34,263 nucleotides of DNA from Candidatus Blautia pullistercoris. GTDB taxonomy: Bacteria > Bacillota > Clostridia > Lachnospirales > Lachnospiraceae. Within the stretch, counting starts at the first letter, position 1, and every line of letters begins with the position of its first letter. A program made the translations under genes and the position numbers. Shown here in pieces: positions 1 to 8,023 of this stretch. The stretch covers positions 1 through 34,263 of the forward strand of contig DXFG01000335.1 of the NCBI GenBank assembly GCA_019114545.1. Direction: 5' to 3'. The notes beneath the pieces are model-generated. The model was not told where the DNA came from and ran no database searches. It saw only the letters and a program-made list of their open reading frames with translations.

Positions 1-372
1 GATACCAGCAATGTCCGTGTCCGCAGGATCATAACTGAAGAGGATAATTCCAGCGTTATGGCTTTGGCAGAAAGGGCCAGGGATGATATTTCCAGGTCAG
101 AAGACGGAACTTACTCCGAAGATGAGGAAGAAGAAACCGGAGCAGGACAGGATCTTCCTGACAGCGGCGTTGAGGTAGAATCTACCCGTCAGACTGCCTA
201 TGTGGTCAGCTCTGTCAATGTGCGGGCCGACGCCCAAAGCGGCTCAGAAATCCTGGGAGTTCTGGACGGAGGGGACTCCGTAACTGTCACCGGAATCTGT
301 GCCAATGGCTGGTACCGGGTGATCTACGAAGGGGAAACCGGGTATGTGTGGAGAGATTATCTTTCTCTGTAA
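1..372 (+). CDS. SH3-domain protein, C-terminal fragment (5' end outside window)
   Basis: The reading frame is open from the first base, so the listed ATG at 58 is probably internal. The visible 123 residues start with SNVRVR, which resembles the beginning of a bacterial SH3 repeat. An acidic Glu/Asp-rich linker follows, and then a complete SH3_3-type domain at the C-terminus (SVNVRADAQSGSEILG ... GWYRVIYEGETGYVWRDYL). Such domains usually bind peptidoglycan or cell-wall peptides in secreted hydrolases. The enzymatic part, if any, lies upstream of the window. The gene is convergent with another SH3-containing wall hydrolase and both end at a shared hairpin. The domain call is firm; the function of the whole protein is unknown. 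Confidence 0.75.
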   Translation, partial: DTSNVRVRRIITEEDNSSVMALAERARDDISRSEDGTYSEDEEEETGAGQDLPDSGVEVESTRQTAYVVSSVNVRADAQSGSEILGVLDGGDSVTVTGICANGWYRVIYEGETGYVWRDYLSL

Positions 373-390
373 GCATATATTTCCGCTGAA

Positions 391-433
391 AAAAGAAGGA
401 CCAAAAGGCGCTGCACCTTTGGTCCTTCTTCTT
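391..433. terminator. Bidirectional intrinsic terminator
   Basis: Inverted repeat AAGGACCAAAAGG / CCTTTGGTCCTT with A-rich sequence on the left and T-rich sequence on the right. It lies between two convergent genes, so it can end transcription from both sides. Confidence 0.8.
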
Positions 434-490
434 CGTTATCCGTATTTTCTTTTCGAAGACTTGCTTTAAGCCTCTGTCTTTGAGGAAGTT

Positions 491-2773
491 TTATTTTACC
501 AGATATACATCTGCGTAATTCACGCCCAGAGCATTGGCTCTGTCATGATCATTCACATAAATGTCGATCCGGTTGCCTTTGATGGCTCCACCGCAGTCTT
601 CTGCTGTAAACACATGGCCGTTAATGATCACCTGGGTACCATAAGGAATCACGCTTGGGTCAACGGCAATGGTCTGTCCTTCCACTACGGGAGTTCCCGT
701 AGCCGTAATACCTGTCTCCACATCACAGCACAACTCGCAGGAACAATAATAGGTCAGCTTATAATTTCCCAGATAATCGCCGTACATATCCTCGGTAGCG
801 TTAACTTCTGCAATGTCTCCGCTGGAGTATACATAATTGGTGTCATCCAGCACTCTTGTAGCCCACACTGCATTCGCTGTATTCAGATTGCCCTGAACAA
901 TGCCGTATTTTGTGCCCATGGCCTCAACCGTCTTGCCATTTCCTGCGTAGATTACCACATGGTAAACATATCCGTCTCTGGCATAGAAGATCAGGTCTCC
1001 CGGCTGAGCGTCTTCCACAGCGATCTTTGTTCCATACTGGGCCTGATCAGCAGCCACCCTTGGAAGGTCTACGCCGTATTCCTTATAAACGCTCTGAACA
1101 AATCCGGAACAGTCTGCTCCTTCTGTCAGGCTTGTACCGCCCCAGACGTAAGGATTTCCAATAAACTGAGACGCAAACTCCACAACAGAGCTTCTGACCT
1201 CTCCTCCCGGTACTCCTGATTTCACAGATGTAAGGGTATAATAGCAGGCCTGGTTGTCACTGGGCTCCACCAGCTTATTTGCCGTAGTGTAACTTTCCTC
1301 TCCGGCCTGTTCCACAGCAGCCTTTACAGACTCGTCATACGCAATATACTGTCTGCTGACAAATCCCCGGACGTCTCCGGATTCTATGTATACCCAATCC
1401 TGATCCTTGTCTGCCAGAATATAGCAGAGGCTTCCCTGAGGAAGAGTACCTACGATCCTGGTATCTGTGCCTTTTCCTTCTCTCACATTCAGAAGGCTTG
1501 CCGTGGTAACTGCATAGTCTTTATCCACAACCGTCTGATTTACCGTAGCTCTCAGATATAAAAACGCATTGTTTTCCAGCCACGAAACTAATTCCTGAGC
1601 CATAGGTGCTGTTCCTTCGATACCGGTATACTCAACACCCTCTGCAGCGGCTTTTTCCTTAGCCTGTTCCTGATATTTTGTAAGAAGTTCCTGAGCTGTA
1701 TCGCCGGTCAGTACCTGTTCTGTCTGTACAAAACCTCTGACTCTGCCAGACTCCACATACAGCCATCCGTCCTCTTCCTTAAGGATATAGCACAATCCGT
1801 CTTTTGCCAGGCTTCCGATACTTCTGGACTCCTGGTTCATCTCTTCTTTGATCTCAATGTTATCAACGGCAAAAGCATATTTTCTGGCTACTGTCCAGAA
1901 ACGGAAGTCTTCCACCATTACCGGGAGCTGTACGATCTGCTGATTGGCTACAAGCTCTTCATTTGTAGAAGGTGCTTCTTCACTTACCGCTTCAATCTGG
2001 GGAGAACCGTTCTCCAAAAGGATCACGAAGCCGTTTTCATCCAATACATACTGATATCCTTCCGGCAGTGCATAGCCGGTTCTGGCCTCATAAGCCTCCG
2101 GCGTCTCGTTCTGCGGCTCTTCTGACACCGGTTCCTCTGTATTTTCTTCCGGAGTCTCTCCTGTTTCTTCTCCTTCCGGTGTCTCTGTATCGGTTTCCTC
2201 TCCCTCTGGTACTTCAGGAACAGTTTCTTCTGGGTTTTCGGTATCCGTTCCCTCGGGTACATCTGTTCCAGGAGTCTCGCTGTCCGTATTCCCAGTTCCA
2301 TCACCTTCCGGTTCAGATTCCCCTGGCTCTTCATTCCCCGGCGTTTCCGGAGCTGGATCTTCAGTTCCTTCTTCCGGTGTCTCCGGGGCTGGATCCTCGG
2401 TTCCTTCTTCCGGCGTCTCCGGGGCCGCATCCTCGGTTCCTTCTTCCGGTATCTCCGGGGCCGGATCTTCAGTTCCTTCTTCCGGCGTCTCCGAGGCCGG
2501 ATCTTCAGTTCCTTCTTCCGGCGTCTCCGGGACTGGATCTTCGGTCTGTACTACCGCATCCGCCTCCATAGCTGCACTGCCATCCTCCAGAATCGTCACA
2601 AGTCCGTTTTCATCTAATATGTAATGATAGCCTTCCGGAAGAGATCCCCCTCCAGCTTCATATTCCCCTACTGATATCTTTTCTCCCGGTGCCGCCGCCC
2701 AGACGCTTCCGGGAACCGCCATGGACACTGCGACAGAAAGGGCCAGTACTTTCTTTAGTTCTTTCAATTTCAT
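491..2773 (-). CDS. Secreted peptidoglycan hydrolase: SH3-SH3-NlpC/P60-3D domains
   Basis: 760 residues from the ATG at 2773, chosen because AGGAGG lies seven bases upstream and the signal peptide (MKLKELKKVLALSVAVSMA...SVWA) begins there; the longer ORF start at 2878 has neither. In order: signal peptide (1-26), a LPEGYxYxLDENG motif, six 12-residue Pro/Glu/Thr repeats, a second copy of the motif, two SH3-like domains (about 300-365 and 420-490), an NlpC/P60 domain (about 528-640, Cys555 in DCSGFV, His605 in YHVV), and a C-terminal 3D domain (about 673-760, with IPYGT, AEDCGGAIKGNRIDIY). NlpC/P60 enzymes cleave gamma-D-Glu-diamino acid bonds; 3D domains occur in lytic transglycosylase-type wall enzymes such as MltA/YabE relatives. 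Both in one chain suggests a dual-activity wall hydrolase. The acidic repeats look like a wall-spanning stalk. Confidence 0.9.
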   Translation of the reverse strand: MKLKELKKVLALSVAVSMAVPGSVWAAAPGEKISVGEYEAGGGSLPEGYHYILDENGLVTILEDGSAAMEADAVVQTEDPVPETPEEGTEDPASETPEEGTEDPAPEIPEEGTEDAAPETPEEGTEDPAPETPEEGTEDPAPETPGNEEPGESEPEGDGTGNTDSETPGTDVPEGTDTENPEETVPEVPEGEETDTETPEGEETGETPEENTEEPVSEEPQNETPEAYEARTGYALPEGYQYVLDENGFVILLENGSPQIEAVSEEAPSTNEELVANQQIVQLPVMVEDFRFWTVARKYAFAVDNIEIKEEMNQESRSIGSLAKDGLCYILKEEDGWLYVESGRVRGFVQTEQVLTGDTAQELLTKYQEQAKEKAAAEGVEYTGIEGTAPMAQELVSWLENNAFLYLRATVNQTVVDKDYAVTTASLLNVREGKGTDTRIVGTLPQGSLCYILADKDQDWVYIESGDVRGFVSRQYIAYDESVKAAVEQAGEESYTTANKLVEPSDNQACYYTLTSVKSGVPGGEVRSSVVEFASQFIGNPYVWGGTSLTEGADCSGFVQSVYKEYGVDLPRVAADQAQYGTKIAVEDAQPGDLIFYARDGYVYHVVIYAGNGKTVEAMGTKYGIVQGNLNTANAVWATRVLDDTNYVYSSGDIAEVNATEDMYGDYLGNYKLTYYCSCELCCDVETGITATGTPVVEGQTIAVDPSVIPYGTQVIINGHVFTAEDCGGAIKGNRIDIYVNDHDRANALGVNYADVYLVK
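2330..2545 (-). repeat. 36-bp tandem repeats encoding TEDPAPETPEEG units
   Basis: Six consecutive 12-residue units (TEDPxPETPEEG with small changes) inside the wall hydrolase gene, followed by further degenerate Pro/Glu/Thr sequence. Near-identical DNA units could expand or contract by slippage. Confidence 0.85.
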
Positions 2774-2864
2774 TTTTTTACCTCCTGCCATTCTGTCTGC
2801 AAAATATAACTCATTCCGCCATACCGCCGTAGCTGGCAAGTCATCACTTATGGCCGAACAATCC

Positions 2865-3872
2865 CTATAAAATTTCAATTCCTGCCTCTTCGCAGATTTT
2901 CATTGTCTTCTCATCCCAGATTGAAGACTGTACTTCTCCGATATGTGCCTTTTTCAAAAGCAGCATACAGATTCTGGACTGACCGATCCCGCCGCCGATA
3001 GTAAGAGGAAGTTTCCCCTCCAGCAGCATCTTGTGGAAAGGCAGCTTTCTTCTCTCATCGCAGCCTGCCTTGGTAAGCTGTTCGTCCAGAGATTTCTCAT
3101 CTACCCGGATTCCCATGGAAGAAATTTCTAATGCACACTGGAGAGGCTCATGCCAGAACAGCAGGTCCCCATTCAGTTTCCAGTCATCATAGTCCGGCGC
3201 CCGGCCGTCGTGTTTCTGGCCGGAAGCCAGCAGATCCCCAATCTGCATAACAAAGGCGGTCTTATGCTCTTTTACATAGAGATTTTCCCTTTCCTTTGGA
3301 GAAACATCCGGATACAGATCTTCCAGCTCCTGAGAAGTAATAAACGAAACCTCCCGGCATAACTCTGTATCCAGATCTTCATACTGATATTTTATTTCGT
3401 CAAGGGCATTGCAGATAGCCCCGACAATGCGGTTGACTGTATTTTTCAGGTATTCCAGGTTCCGGTCAGCTCTTGTTATGACCTTTTCCCAGTCCCACTG
3501 ATCTACATATACAGAATGAAGATTATCCAGTTCTTCATCTCTTCTGATCGCATTCATATCTGTGAGAAGTCCTTTTCCCACATGGAAATCATAGCGGTAC
3601 AGCGCCATACGTTTCCACTTTGCCAGAGAGTGGACTACCTGAGCCTGGGTACCCGCATCCGGAATATCAAAAGTAACCGGTCTTTCCACGCCGTTCAGGT
3701 CATCATTTAATCCGGAAGCCGGATCTACAAACAGCGGAGCTGTCACTCTTTTCAGTTTCAAGGCCATACACAGCTTTTTCTCCATCACATGCTTGATCAC
3801 TCCGATAGCCTCCTGGGTTTCATACCTGGACAGACAGGAATGATAGTGTTCCGGTATTATCACATTGCTCAT
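2865..3872 (-). CDS. asnA: Aspartate--ammonia ligase (asparagine synthetase A)
   Basis: 335 residues, close to the about 330 of E. coli AsnA. The start at 3872 (MSNVIIPEHYHSC) has GGAGGAG directly upstream; the longer ORF start at 3953 adds an atypical extension. AsnA makes asparagine from aspartate, ammonia and ATP in the cytoplasm and has a class II aminoacyl-tRNA-synthetase-like fold. Supporting motifs are LFVDPASGLNDDLNG, RPVTFDIPD, QWDWEK and the C-terminal GGGIGQSRICMLLL. The upstream region holds a good promoter but no T-box. The wall hydrolase gene starts 91 bases downstream on the same strand with no visible terminator between, so read-through is possible. Confidence 0.96.
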   Translation of the reverse strand: MSNVIIPEHYHSCLSRYETQEAIGVIKHVMEKKLCMALKLKRVTAPLFVDPASGLNDDLNGVERPVTFDIPDAGTQAQVVHSLAKWKRMALYRYDFHVGKGLLTDMNAIRRDEELDNLHSVYVDQWDWEKVITRADRNLEYLKNTVNRIVGAICNALDEIKYQYEDLDTELCREVSFITSQELEDLYPDVSPKERENLYVKEHKTAFVMQIGDLLASGQKHDGRAPDYDDWKLNGDLLFWHEPLQCALEISSMGIRVDEKSLDEQLTKAGCDERRKLPFHKMLLEGKLPLTIGGGIGQSRICMLLLKKAHIGEVQSSIWDEKTMKICEEAGIEIL

Positions 3873-3986
3873 ATTCTCTCCTCCTGTAACCGGTTCAGAC
3901 CAGATGTCCATATCCGTCTGATATATCTCAACAACCATTAGTATCCTTTTCATTCGCTGCTATAGCGCAGCCAGATCCTGTCTTTT

Positions 3987-4015
3987 ATTTTATTACAAAA
4001 GCTTTGTGATGTAAA
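3987..4015 (-). promoter_or_regulatory. Probable sigma-A promoter of asnA
   Basis: Minus strand TTTACA, 17-base spacer, TAAAAT, about 110 bases upstream of the asnA start. The spacer is partly palindromic around AAGCTTT. Confidence 0.55.
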
Positions 4016-4034
4016 TATAAACTTTTTCTTATGT

Positions 4035-4063
4035 TTGAACTTCCCCTGGAAATATGATATCCT
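4035..4063 (+). promoter_or_regulatory. Possible promoter of the DtxR-type regulator
   Basis: TTGAAC, 17 bases, TATCCT upstream of the ATG at 4097. Both boxes are 4 of 6 matches, so this is tentative. An AT-rich TATTATAAATAG follows immediately and is an alternative -10. Confidence 0.35.
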
Positions 4064-4096
4064 ATTATAAATAGATTTTAGGAAGGAGCCACTGTC

Positions 4097-4495
4097 ATGA
4101 AGATACAGGAATCAGCAGAAAATTATCTGGAAACTATTCTGATCATCGGAAACCGAAAACCTCAGGTGCGATCTATCGACATTGCCAATGAACTGAATTT
4201 TTCCAAGCCCAGCGTCAGTGTCGCCATGAAAAACCTCCGTCTGAACGGATATATCCAAATGGATCATGATGGGTTTATTACCCTTACCCCTTCCGGGAAA
4301 GCGATCGCTGATAAAATATATGAACGTCACCGTCTTCTCAGTTCCTGGCTTGAACAACTGGGGGTTGATCCGAAAATAGCCGCAGAGGATGCCTGCCGTA
4401 TGGAACATGTGATAAGTGCAGAAAGTTTCGAGGCCATTAAACGGCATACTCATCTTATGGAGAAAAAGCTCCAGGAGGCAGAAGAAAATTCTTAA
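4097..4495 (+). CDS. DtxR/MntR-family metal-dependent transcriptional regulator
   Basis: 132 residues, the short form without a C-terminal SH3 domain (B. subtilis MntR has 142). An N-terminal winged helix-turn-helix (VRSIDIANELNFSKPSVSVAMKNL) is followed by the dimerization and metal domain (ERHRLLSSWLEQLGVDP ... DACRMEHVIS). Compared by eye with MntR, the conserved His and the Glu-His pair are present (RHRLL, MEH), Glu12 matches a ligand, one acidic ligand is Cys (ACRMEH) and the Asp8 position is Asn. Cys at this site is also seen in DtxR, so iron or another metal is as likely as manganese. Ribosome site AGGAG precedes the ATG. No transporter is adjacent; targets are unknown. It ends at a strong terminator. 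Confidence 0.88.
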   Translation: MKIQESAENYLETILIIGNRKPQVRSIDIANELNFSKPSVSVAMKNLRLNGYIQMDHDGFITLTPSGKAIADKIYERHRLLSSWLEQLGVDPKIAAEDACRMEHVISAESFEAIKRHTHLMEKKLQEAEENS

Positions 4496-4500
4496 TTTCA

Positions 4501-4558
4501 GAAAAGCCGTTCCGTAAAGTCCGGACAGAATCTGCTCTTTACGAAACGGCTTTTCCTT
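4501..4558. terminator. Bidirectional intrinsic terminator
   Basis: 19-bp arms with one mismatch (GAAAAGCCGTTCCGTAAAG and its complement) followed by a T-rich tract, between convergent genes. Confidence 0.9.
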
Positions 4559-4581
4559 TATTTTATTGCTCTGTTTTTTCC

Positions 4582-5220
4582 TTATGCAGGGTCAGTTTCT
4601 TCACCCTGTTTTTTCTCCTGGATCACTTCTTTCTCAATCTTTTCGATCTGCTCTGCGATCCGTTTTTTAATACTATTCATATCCTGATAGGTTCCCGCCA
4701 GTTTCTGCTGGGTTTTATTCAGAATATTCACATATTCAGCGATCTTATACTGAACTTCAGATACCGCACTGCGTACTCCCTCATAATCCGCTTTGCTTCC
4801 GATATTCTCCTCCGCCTCTTCCAGTTTTTTCTTCAGATCCTTGTTTTCCTCTCTCAGGCGAAGAATCTCCCTGGCCAGTTTGTCCTTGATCATATTTTTC
4901 ATCTGTTCTGTCTTCTGATAATCCTGCTGAGTCAGTCTCTGCTTTTCTTCTGCAACTGCCAGTTCATCCTGAAGTCGGCTGTTTTCTTTCGCCAGTCCTT
5001 CCAGACGTTTATCCTGATCTTCTGCCAGTGCAGCGCTGTTTTCCTCTTCCTGTTTTAACAGTTCCTCCAGCTCTTTGATCCGGTTCTGATATCCCTTCGT
5101 TTCTTCCTCATGAGCCCGGGTCATCTGATCAAGCTTATCATTCATATTTTCCACATATTCCAGAACATCATCTTTCTTGTAACCGCCTACTGCAGTTCTG
5201 AATTCCAACTCTGCTCCCAT
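4582..5220 (-). CDS. DivIVA-like coiled-coil protein
   Basis: 212 residues from the ATG at 5220, which has GGGGAGA upstream and begins with the conserved part; the longer ORF overlaps the upstream gene. The N-terminus (FRTAVGGYKKDDVLEYVENMNDKL) resembles the membrane-binding DivIVA/GpsB start, which typically carries a GYxxxEVDxFL pattern. Residues about 30-150 are heptad-rich Glu/Lys/Leu coiled coil, and the tail is a second helical segment. DivIVA relatives mark curved membrane at septa and poles. It lies 25 bases downstream of the DUF975 membrane gene and is probably co-transcribed with it. The family call is moderate; the role is inferred. Confidence 0.7.
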   Translation of the reverse strand: MGAELEFRTAVGGYKKDDVLEYVENMNDKLDQMTRAHEEETKGYQNRIKELEELLKQEEENSAALAEDQDKRLEGLAKENSRLQDELAVAEEKQRLTQQDYQKTEQMKNMIKDKLAREILRLREENKDLKKKLEEAEENIGSKADYEGVRSAVSEVQYKIAEYVNILNKTQQKLAGTYQDMNSIKKRIAEQIEKIEKEVIQEKKQGEETDPA

Positions 5221-5245
5221 TATTTGTTCTCCCCTTTCTTCCCTG

Positions 5246-5920
5246 TTACTGTCCGTTTTCCTGACCGGAATGTCTCTTAATCCAGTCATCTCTTAAAACT
5301 GCATAAAGTTCTGCATTGGTTGCCGCCTGATAAGGCGAAGTCCAGAAAAGGCCCAAAAGCCCGCAGGTAAGTGCAGACCCGAACCACCAGCCGATAAAAG
5401 AAAGGTCCAGTCCGAAAGCTTCCAGTTTCTGTCCCATCATCATTTCTTTGCTGATAGCAAAGGCATCTGTACTGCTGATATCCGGCTGTTCCGCCAGAAT
5501 ATAGGGGACCATCCTGTACTCATAGCTCTTTACAATTCCCGGAACGATCAGAAGCAGCGTCCACAAAAATGTGAACAGATTTCTGAGAAACATGACAAAC
5601 ACTACATTTCCGTAATGACCGGACTGGAACCCAAAAAGGATCTTAGAAACCCCCGCCTGATAATCCCTGTTCTCTACATAAAACCTGCAGGCTCCCATTT
5701 CCAGGACCGAAAACACCAGAATCTGTACTAAAATGACCACTGCTCCGGGAATAAGAAACCATAAAGCAAATGTAGTATCCTCCAACCATCTTTCTATATT
5801 GACAGTCCCTCCGGTCCCTGTTATCAGACCAACGATCAGGCTGACTAAAACGCAGCTTCCATAATTCCTGCGAAATTTCTCTTTTCCATCCGTTTTCAGT
5901 CCTATACGATCCCAAAACAT
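5246..5920 (-). CDS. DUF975 family integral membrane protein
   Basis: 224 residues from the ATG at 5920, with GAGGAGGG upstream. Four or five hydrophobic segments are visible (around SCVLVSLIVGLITG, LWFLIPGAVVILVQILVF, NLFTFLWTLLLIVPGIV, IGWWFGSALTCGLLGLF). The pattern LLIVPGIVKSYEYRMVPYILAEQP followed by A...SKEMM and a C-terminal PYQAATNAELYAVLR is typical of DUF975 proteins. Their function is not established. It is probably transcribed with the DivIVA-like gene downstream. Confidence 0.85.
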   Translation of the reverse strand: MFWDRIGLKTDGKEKFRRNYGSCVLVSLIVGLITGTGGTVNIERWLEDTTFALWFLIPGAVVILVQILVFSVLEMGACRFYVENRDYQAGVSKILFGFQSGHYGNVVFVMFLRNLFTFLWTLLLIVPGIVKSYEYRMVPYILAEQPDISSTDAFAISKEMMMGQKLEAFGLDLSFIGWWFGSALTCGLLGLFWTSPYQAATNAELYAVLRDDWIKRHSGQENGQ

Positions 5921-6008
5921 AACGTTCCCTCCTCTCAAATCGTATACTACGGTTTTATTCTATCATGTATTGTCATAGTATAAAAGTGAATTTTTTAAAA
6001 ATTTCTTA

Positions 6009-6037
6009 TTGACATTTCTGACTTTATCCCTTATAAT
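6009..6037 (+). promoter_or_regulatory. Consensus sigma-A promoter of tRNA-Arg
   Basis: Perfect TTGACA, 17-base spacer, perfect TATAAT, ending 34 bases before the tRNA. This is the strongest promoter in the window, as expected for a stable RNA. Confidence 0.9.
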
Positions 6038-6071
6038 TGTTTCTGTTGCTAAGGAAAACAACAAATCATAT

Positions 6072-6145
6072 GTGCGTTTAGCTCAGCTGGATAGAGCGTT
6101 TGACTACGGATCAAAAGGCCGGGGGTTCGAATCCTCTAACGCACG
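6072..6145 (+). tRNA. tRNA-Arg (anticodon ACG)
   Basis: Full cloverleaf: acceptor GTGCGTT/AACGCAC, D arm GCTC...GAGC, anticodon loop CTACGGA with ACG at 6106-6108, T arm with GGTTCGAATCC. The discriminator is G and CCA is not encoded, so the tRNA depends on the Cca enzyme encoded in this window. Confidence 0.97.
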
Positions 6146-6150
6146 GTACT

Positions 6151-6187
6151 AACCCTTATGTCTTCAGGACATAAGGGTTTTTGTTTT
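6151..6187 (+). terminator. Intrinsic terminator after tRNA-Arg
   Basis: AACCCTTATGTC, loop TTCA, GACATAAGGGTT, then TTTTGTTTT. It lies between the tRNA and the ATPase gene. Confidence 0.9.
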
Positions 6188-6219
6188 ATACATAAAAGCC
6201 TATGTGAAAGGAGTTCAGT

Positions 6220-7911
6220 ATGTTTACATCCACACAGCTTCGACAGCAGCTTTCTTCTATAAACAGAAAAAGCTATCCTGCCTATAAAAGCCTGAAAGGA
6301 GTCTATCGCTTTCCGGACTATCTTTTGTCCATTGATCACGTACAGGGAGATCCTTTTGCCTCCCCTTCTCATTTGAGTGTCTCAGTTTCCAGGAAAAAAG
6401 CCGGTTTTCCGGATTTCTGCTTCCGATCTCCGGTAACAAGGATCGCTCTTCAGGATCTTCTTACCAGAAAATTTGAAGAGCAGATCTCCGTTTACAGTTT
6501 CCGGGCAAAAGGCTCCGGAAAAAGCGGTCTGATCTCCATCACCCGCTGCGGCCAGGAGGTCCTGGAACGGACGGCCTGTGAGATCACAGATGATGACATT
6601 TTTCTCCGGTTTACCGTAGGATTTCCTGCAAACGGAAGAACCATAAATGCTCCGGAGCTGGAAAAGATCCTTTTTGATTTTCTTCCTCTCTGTGTGTCCA
6701 AAAGCCTGTACTATAAAAATCTTTCCGCCAAAACTGTAGAAGATACAATCTTTCTGGCTGAAGATCAGGAATATATCCGCCAGGAACTTCCCAAAAGGAG
6801 TCTGGCCGCCTTTGTGGCAGATCATTCTATTCTTCCCAGGCAAAGCGGTGTTTCTCAGAAACCCATGAAAGGAAGTATTCCCTTCCTGGCTCCGGAATCT
6901 CTCCGGGTAGAAATAGATCTTCCCCACAAAGGGCGGATCCGGGGCATGGGAATCCCAAAGGGCATAACCCTTATTGCCGGAGGTGGGTACCACGGAAAAT
7001 CTACCCTGCTGAATGCTCTGGAAAGAGGGGTTTACAACCATATTGCCGGCGACGGAAGAGAATATGTAATCACAGATTCCACTGCACTGAAGCTCCGGTC
7101 TGAAGACGGCCGTTTCATCAAGGACGTGGATATCTCCCTTTTCATCAATGATCTTCCCAACAAAAAGGATACTCACTGTTTCTCCACCCTGGACGCCAGC
7201 GGAAGCACTTCCCAGGCCGCCGGGATCGTGGAAGGCATGGAAGCCGGAACCAGGCTTCTTCTCCTGGATGAGGATACCTCCGCTACCAACTTCATGGTCC
7301 GTGACGCCTTTATGCAGGAAGTGATCAGCAGGGAAAAAGAGCCTATCACACCTTTCCTGGAACGGGCCCGGGACCTCTATGAAAAAGCCGGTATTTCCAC
7401 CATTCTGGTAGCCGGCAGCTCCGGAGCTTTCTTCCACATTGCAGATACGGTAATTCAGATGGACTGCTACCGGGTTCTGGATATCACACAAAAAGTAAAA
7501 GATCTGTGCAGGAAATACCCTCTTTCCTCTGGTCATGCCCCTGCCTTTGTCATGCCCGGATTCAACCGGATCATGACCGCACCCCCGGTGAAAGGGGACG
7601 GATATAAAGATCTGAAACTGAAGGTCCACGGCAAAGACTCCTTTTCCCTTGGAAAAGAAACCATAGATTTAAGATACATCGAACAGATTGCAGATTCTGA
7701 GCAGACTGCGGCACTGGGACAGCTGCTGAAATATGCCAGGGAACATCTCATCGATAACAAAAAAAATCTTTCTAAGGTCATCGAACTTTTAGAAAAGAAA
7801 CTGGAAAAAGAAGGGCTGTCAGGCATCTGTTCCTCTTCCTATACGCCCTGCGGTCTTGCCATGCCAAGGAGACAGGAAATCTATTCCTGCTTTAACCGGT
7901 ACCGGAGATAA
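6220..7911 (+). CDS. ABC-class P-loop ATPase (COG3044 / ABC_ATPase family)
   Basis: 563 residues; ATG at 6220 with AAGGAG ten bases upstream. The protein is soluble. The N-terminal half (about 1-240) is family-specific, followed by an ATPase core: Walker A GGGYHGKST (about 252-260), a signature-like STLDASGSTSQ segment, Walker B LLLLDEDTSATNF, and a later ILVAGSSGAFF segment. The C-terminal region (about 480-563) is helical and basic. The family is widespread in bacteria and some protists, and its biological role is not settled; I would not assign transport, since no membrane partner is adjacent. A terminator precedes the gene and another follows it, so it is probably monocistronic. Confidence 0.88.
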   Translation: MFTSTQLRQQLSSINRKSYPAYKSLKGVYRFPDYLLSIDHVQGDPFASPSHLSVSVSRKKAGFPDFCFRSPVTRIALQDLLTRKFEEQISVYSFRAKGSGKSGLISITRCGQEVLERTACEITDDDIFLRFTVGFPANGRTINAPELEKILFDFLPLCVSKSLYYKNLSAKTVEDTIFLAEDQEYIRQELPKRSLAAFVADHSILPRQSGVSQKPMKGSIPFLAPESLRVEIDLPHKGRIRGMGIPKGITLIAGGGYHGKSTLLNALERGVYNHIAGDGREYVITDSTALKLRSEDGRFIKDVDISLFINDLPNKKDTHCFSTLDASGSTSQAAGIVEGMEAGTRLLLLDEDTSATNFMVRDAFMQEVISREKEPITPFLERARDLYEKAGISTILVAGSSGAFFHIADTVIQMDCYRVLDITQKVKDLCRKYPLSSGHAPAFVMPGFNRIMTAPPVKGDGYKDLKLKVHGKDSFSLGKETIDLRYIEQIADSEQTAALGQLLKYAREHLIDNKKNLSKVIELLEKKLEKEGLSGICSSSYTPCGLAMPRRQEIYSCFNRYRR

Positions 7912-7956
7912 TTTTACAGTTTCTAAGAGACTGGTTCCATTTCTTTTCATCAAAAA

Positions 7957-8011
7957 ACCGCTGTATTTCCAAACTCCTGAATTCAGGCTGTGAAATACAG
8001 CGGTCTCTTTT
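7957..8011. terminator. Bidirectional intrinsic terminator
   Basis: ACCGCTGTATTTC paired with GAAATACAGCGGT, A-rich before and T-rich after, between convergent genes. Confidence 0.88.
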
Positions 8012-8023
8012 GACTTTCTGATT

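Noticed and set aside
1972-2571. ORF of 199 residues on the plus strand rich in Leu/Pro/Phe
   Set aside because: It is the opposite-strand shadow of the Pro/Glu/Thr repeats of the wall hydrolase and has no ribosome site.
3873-4096. Possible T-box upstream of asnA
   Set aside because: No GGTGGNACC sequence, specifier or terminator hairpin; only an ordinary promoter and a small GCTGC/GCAGC hairpin.
6382-7629. 415-residue minus-strand ORF
   Set aside because: Shadow of the well-supported COG3044 ATPase gene; the sequence has no domain-like features.
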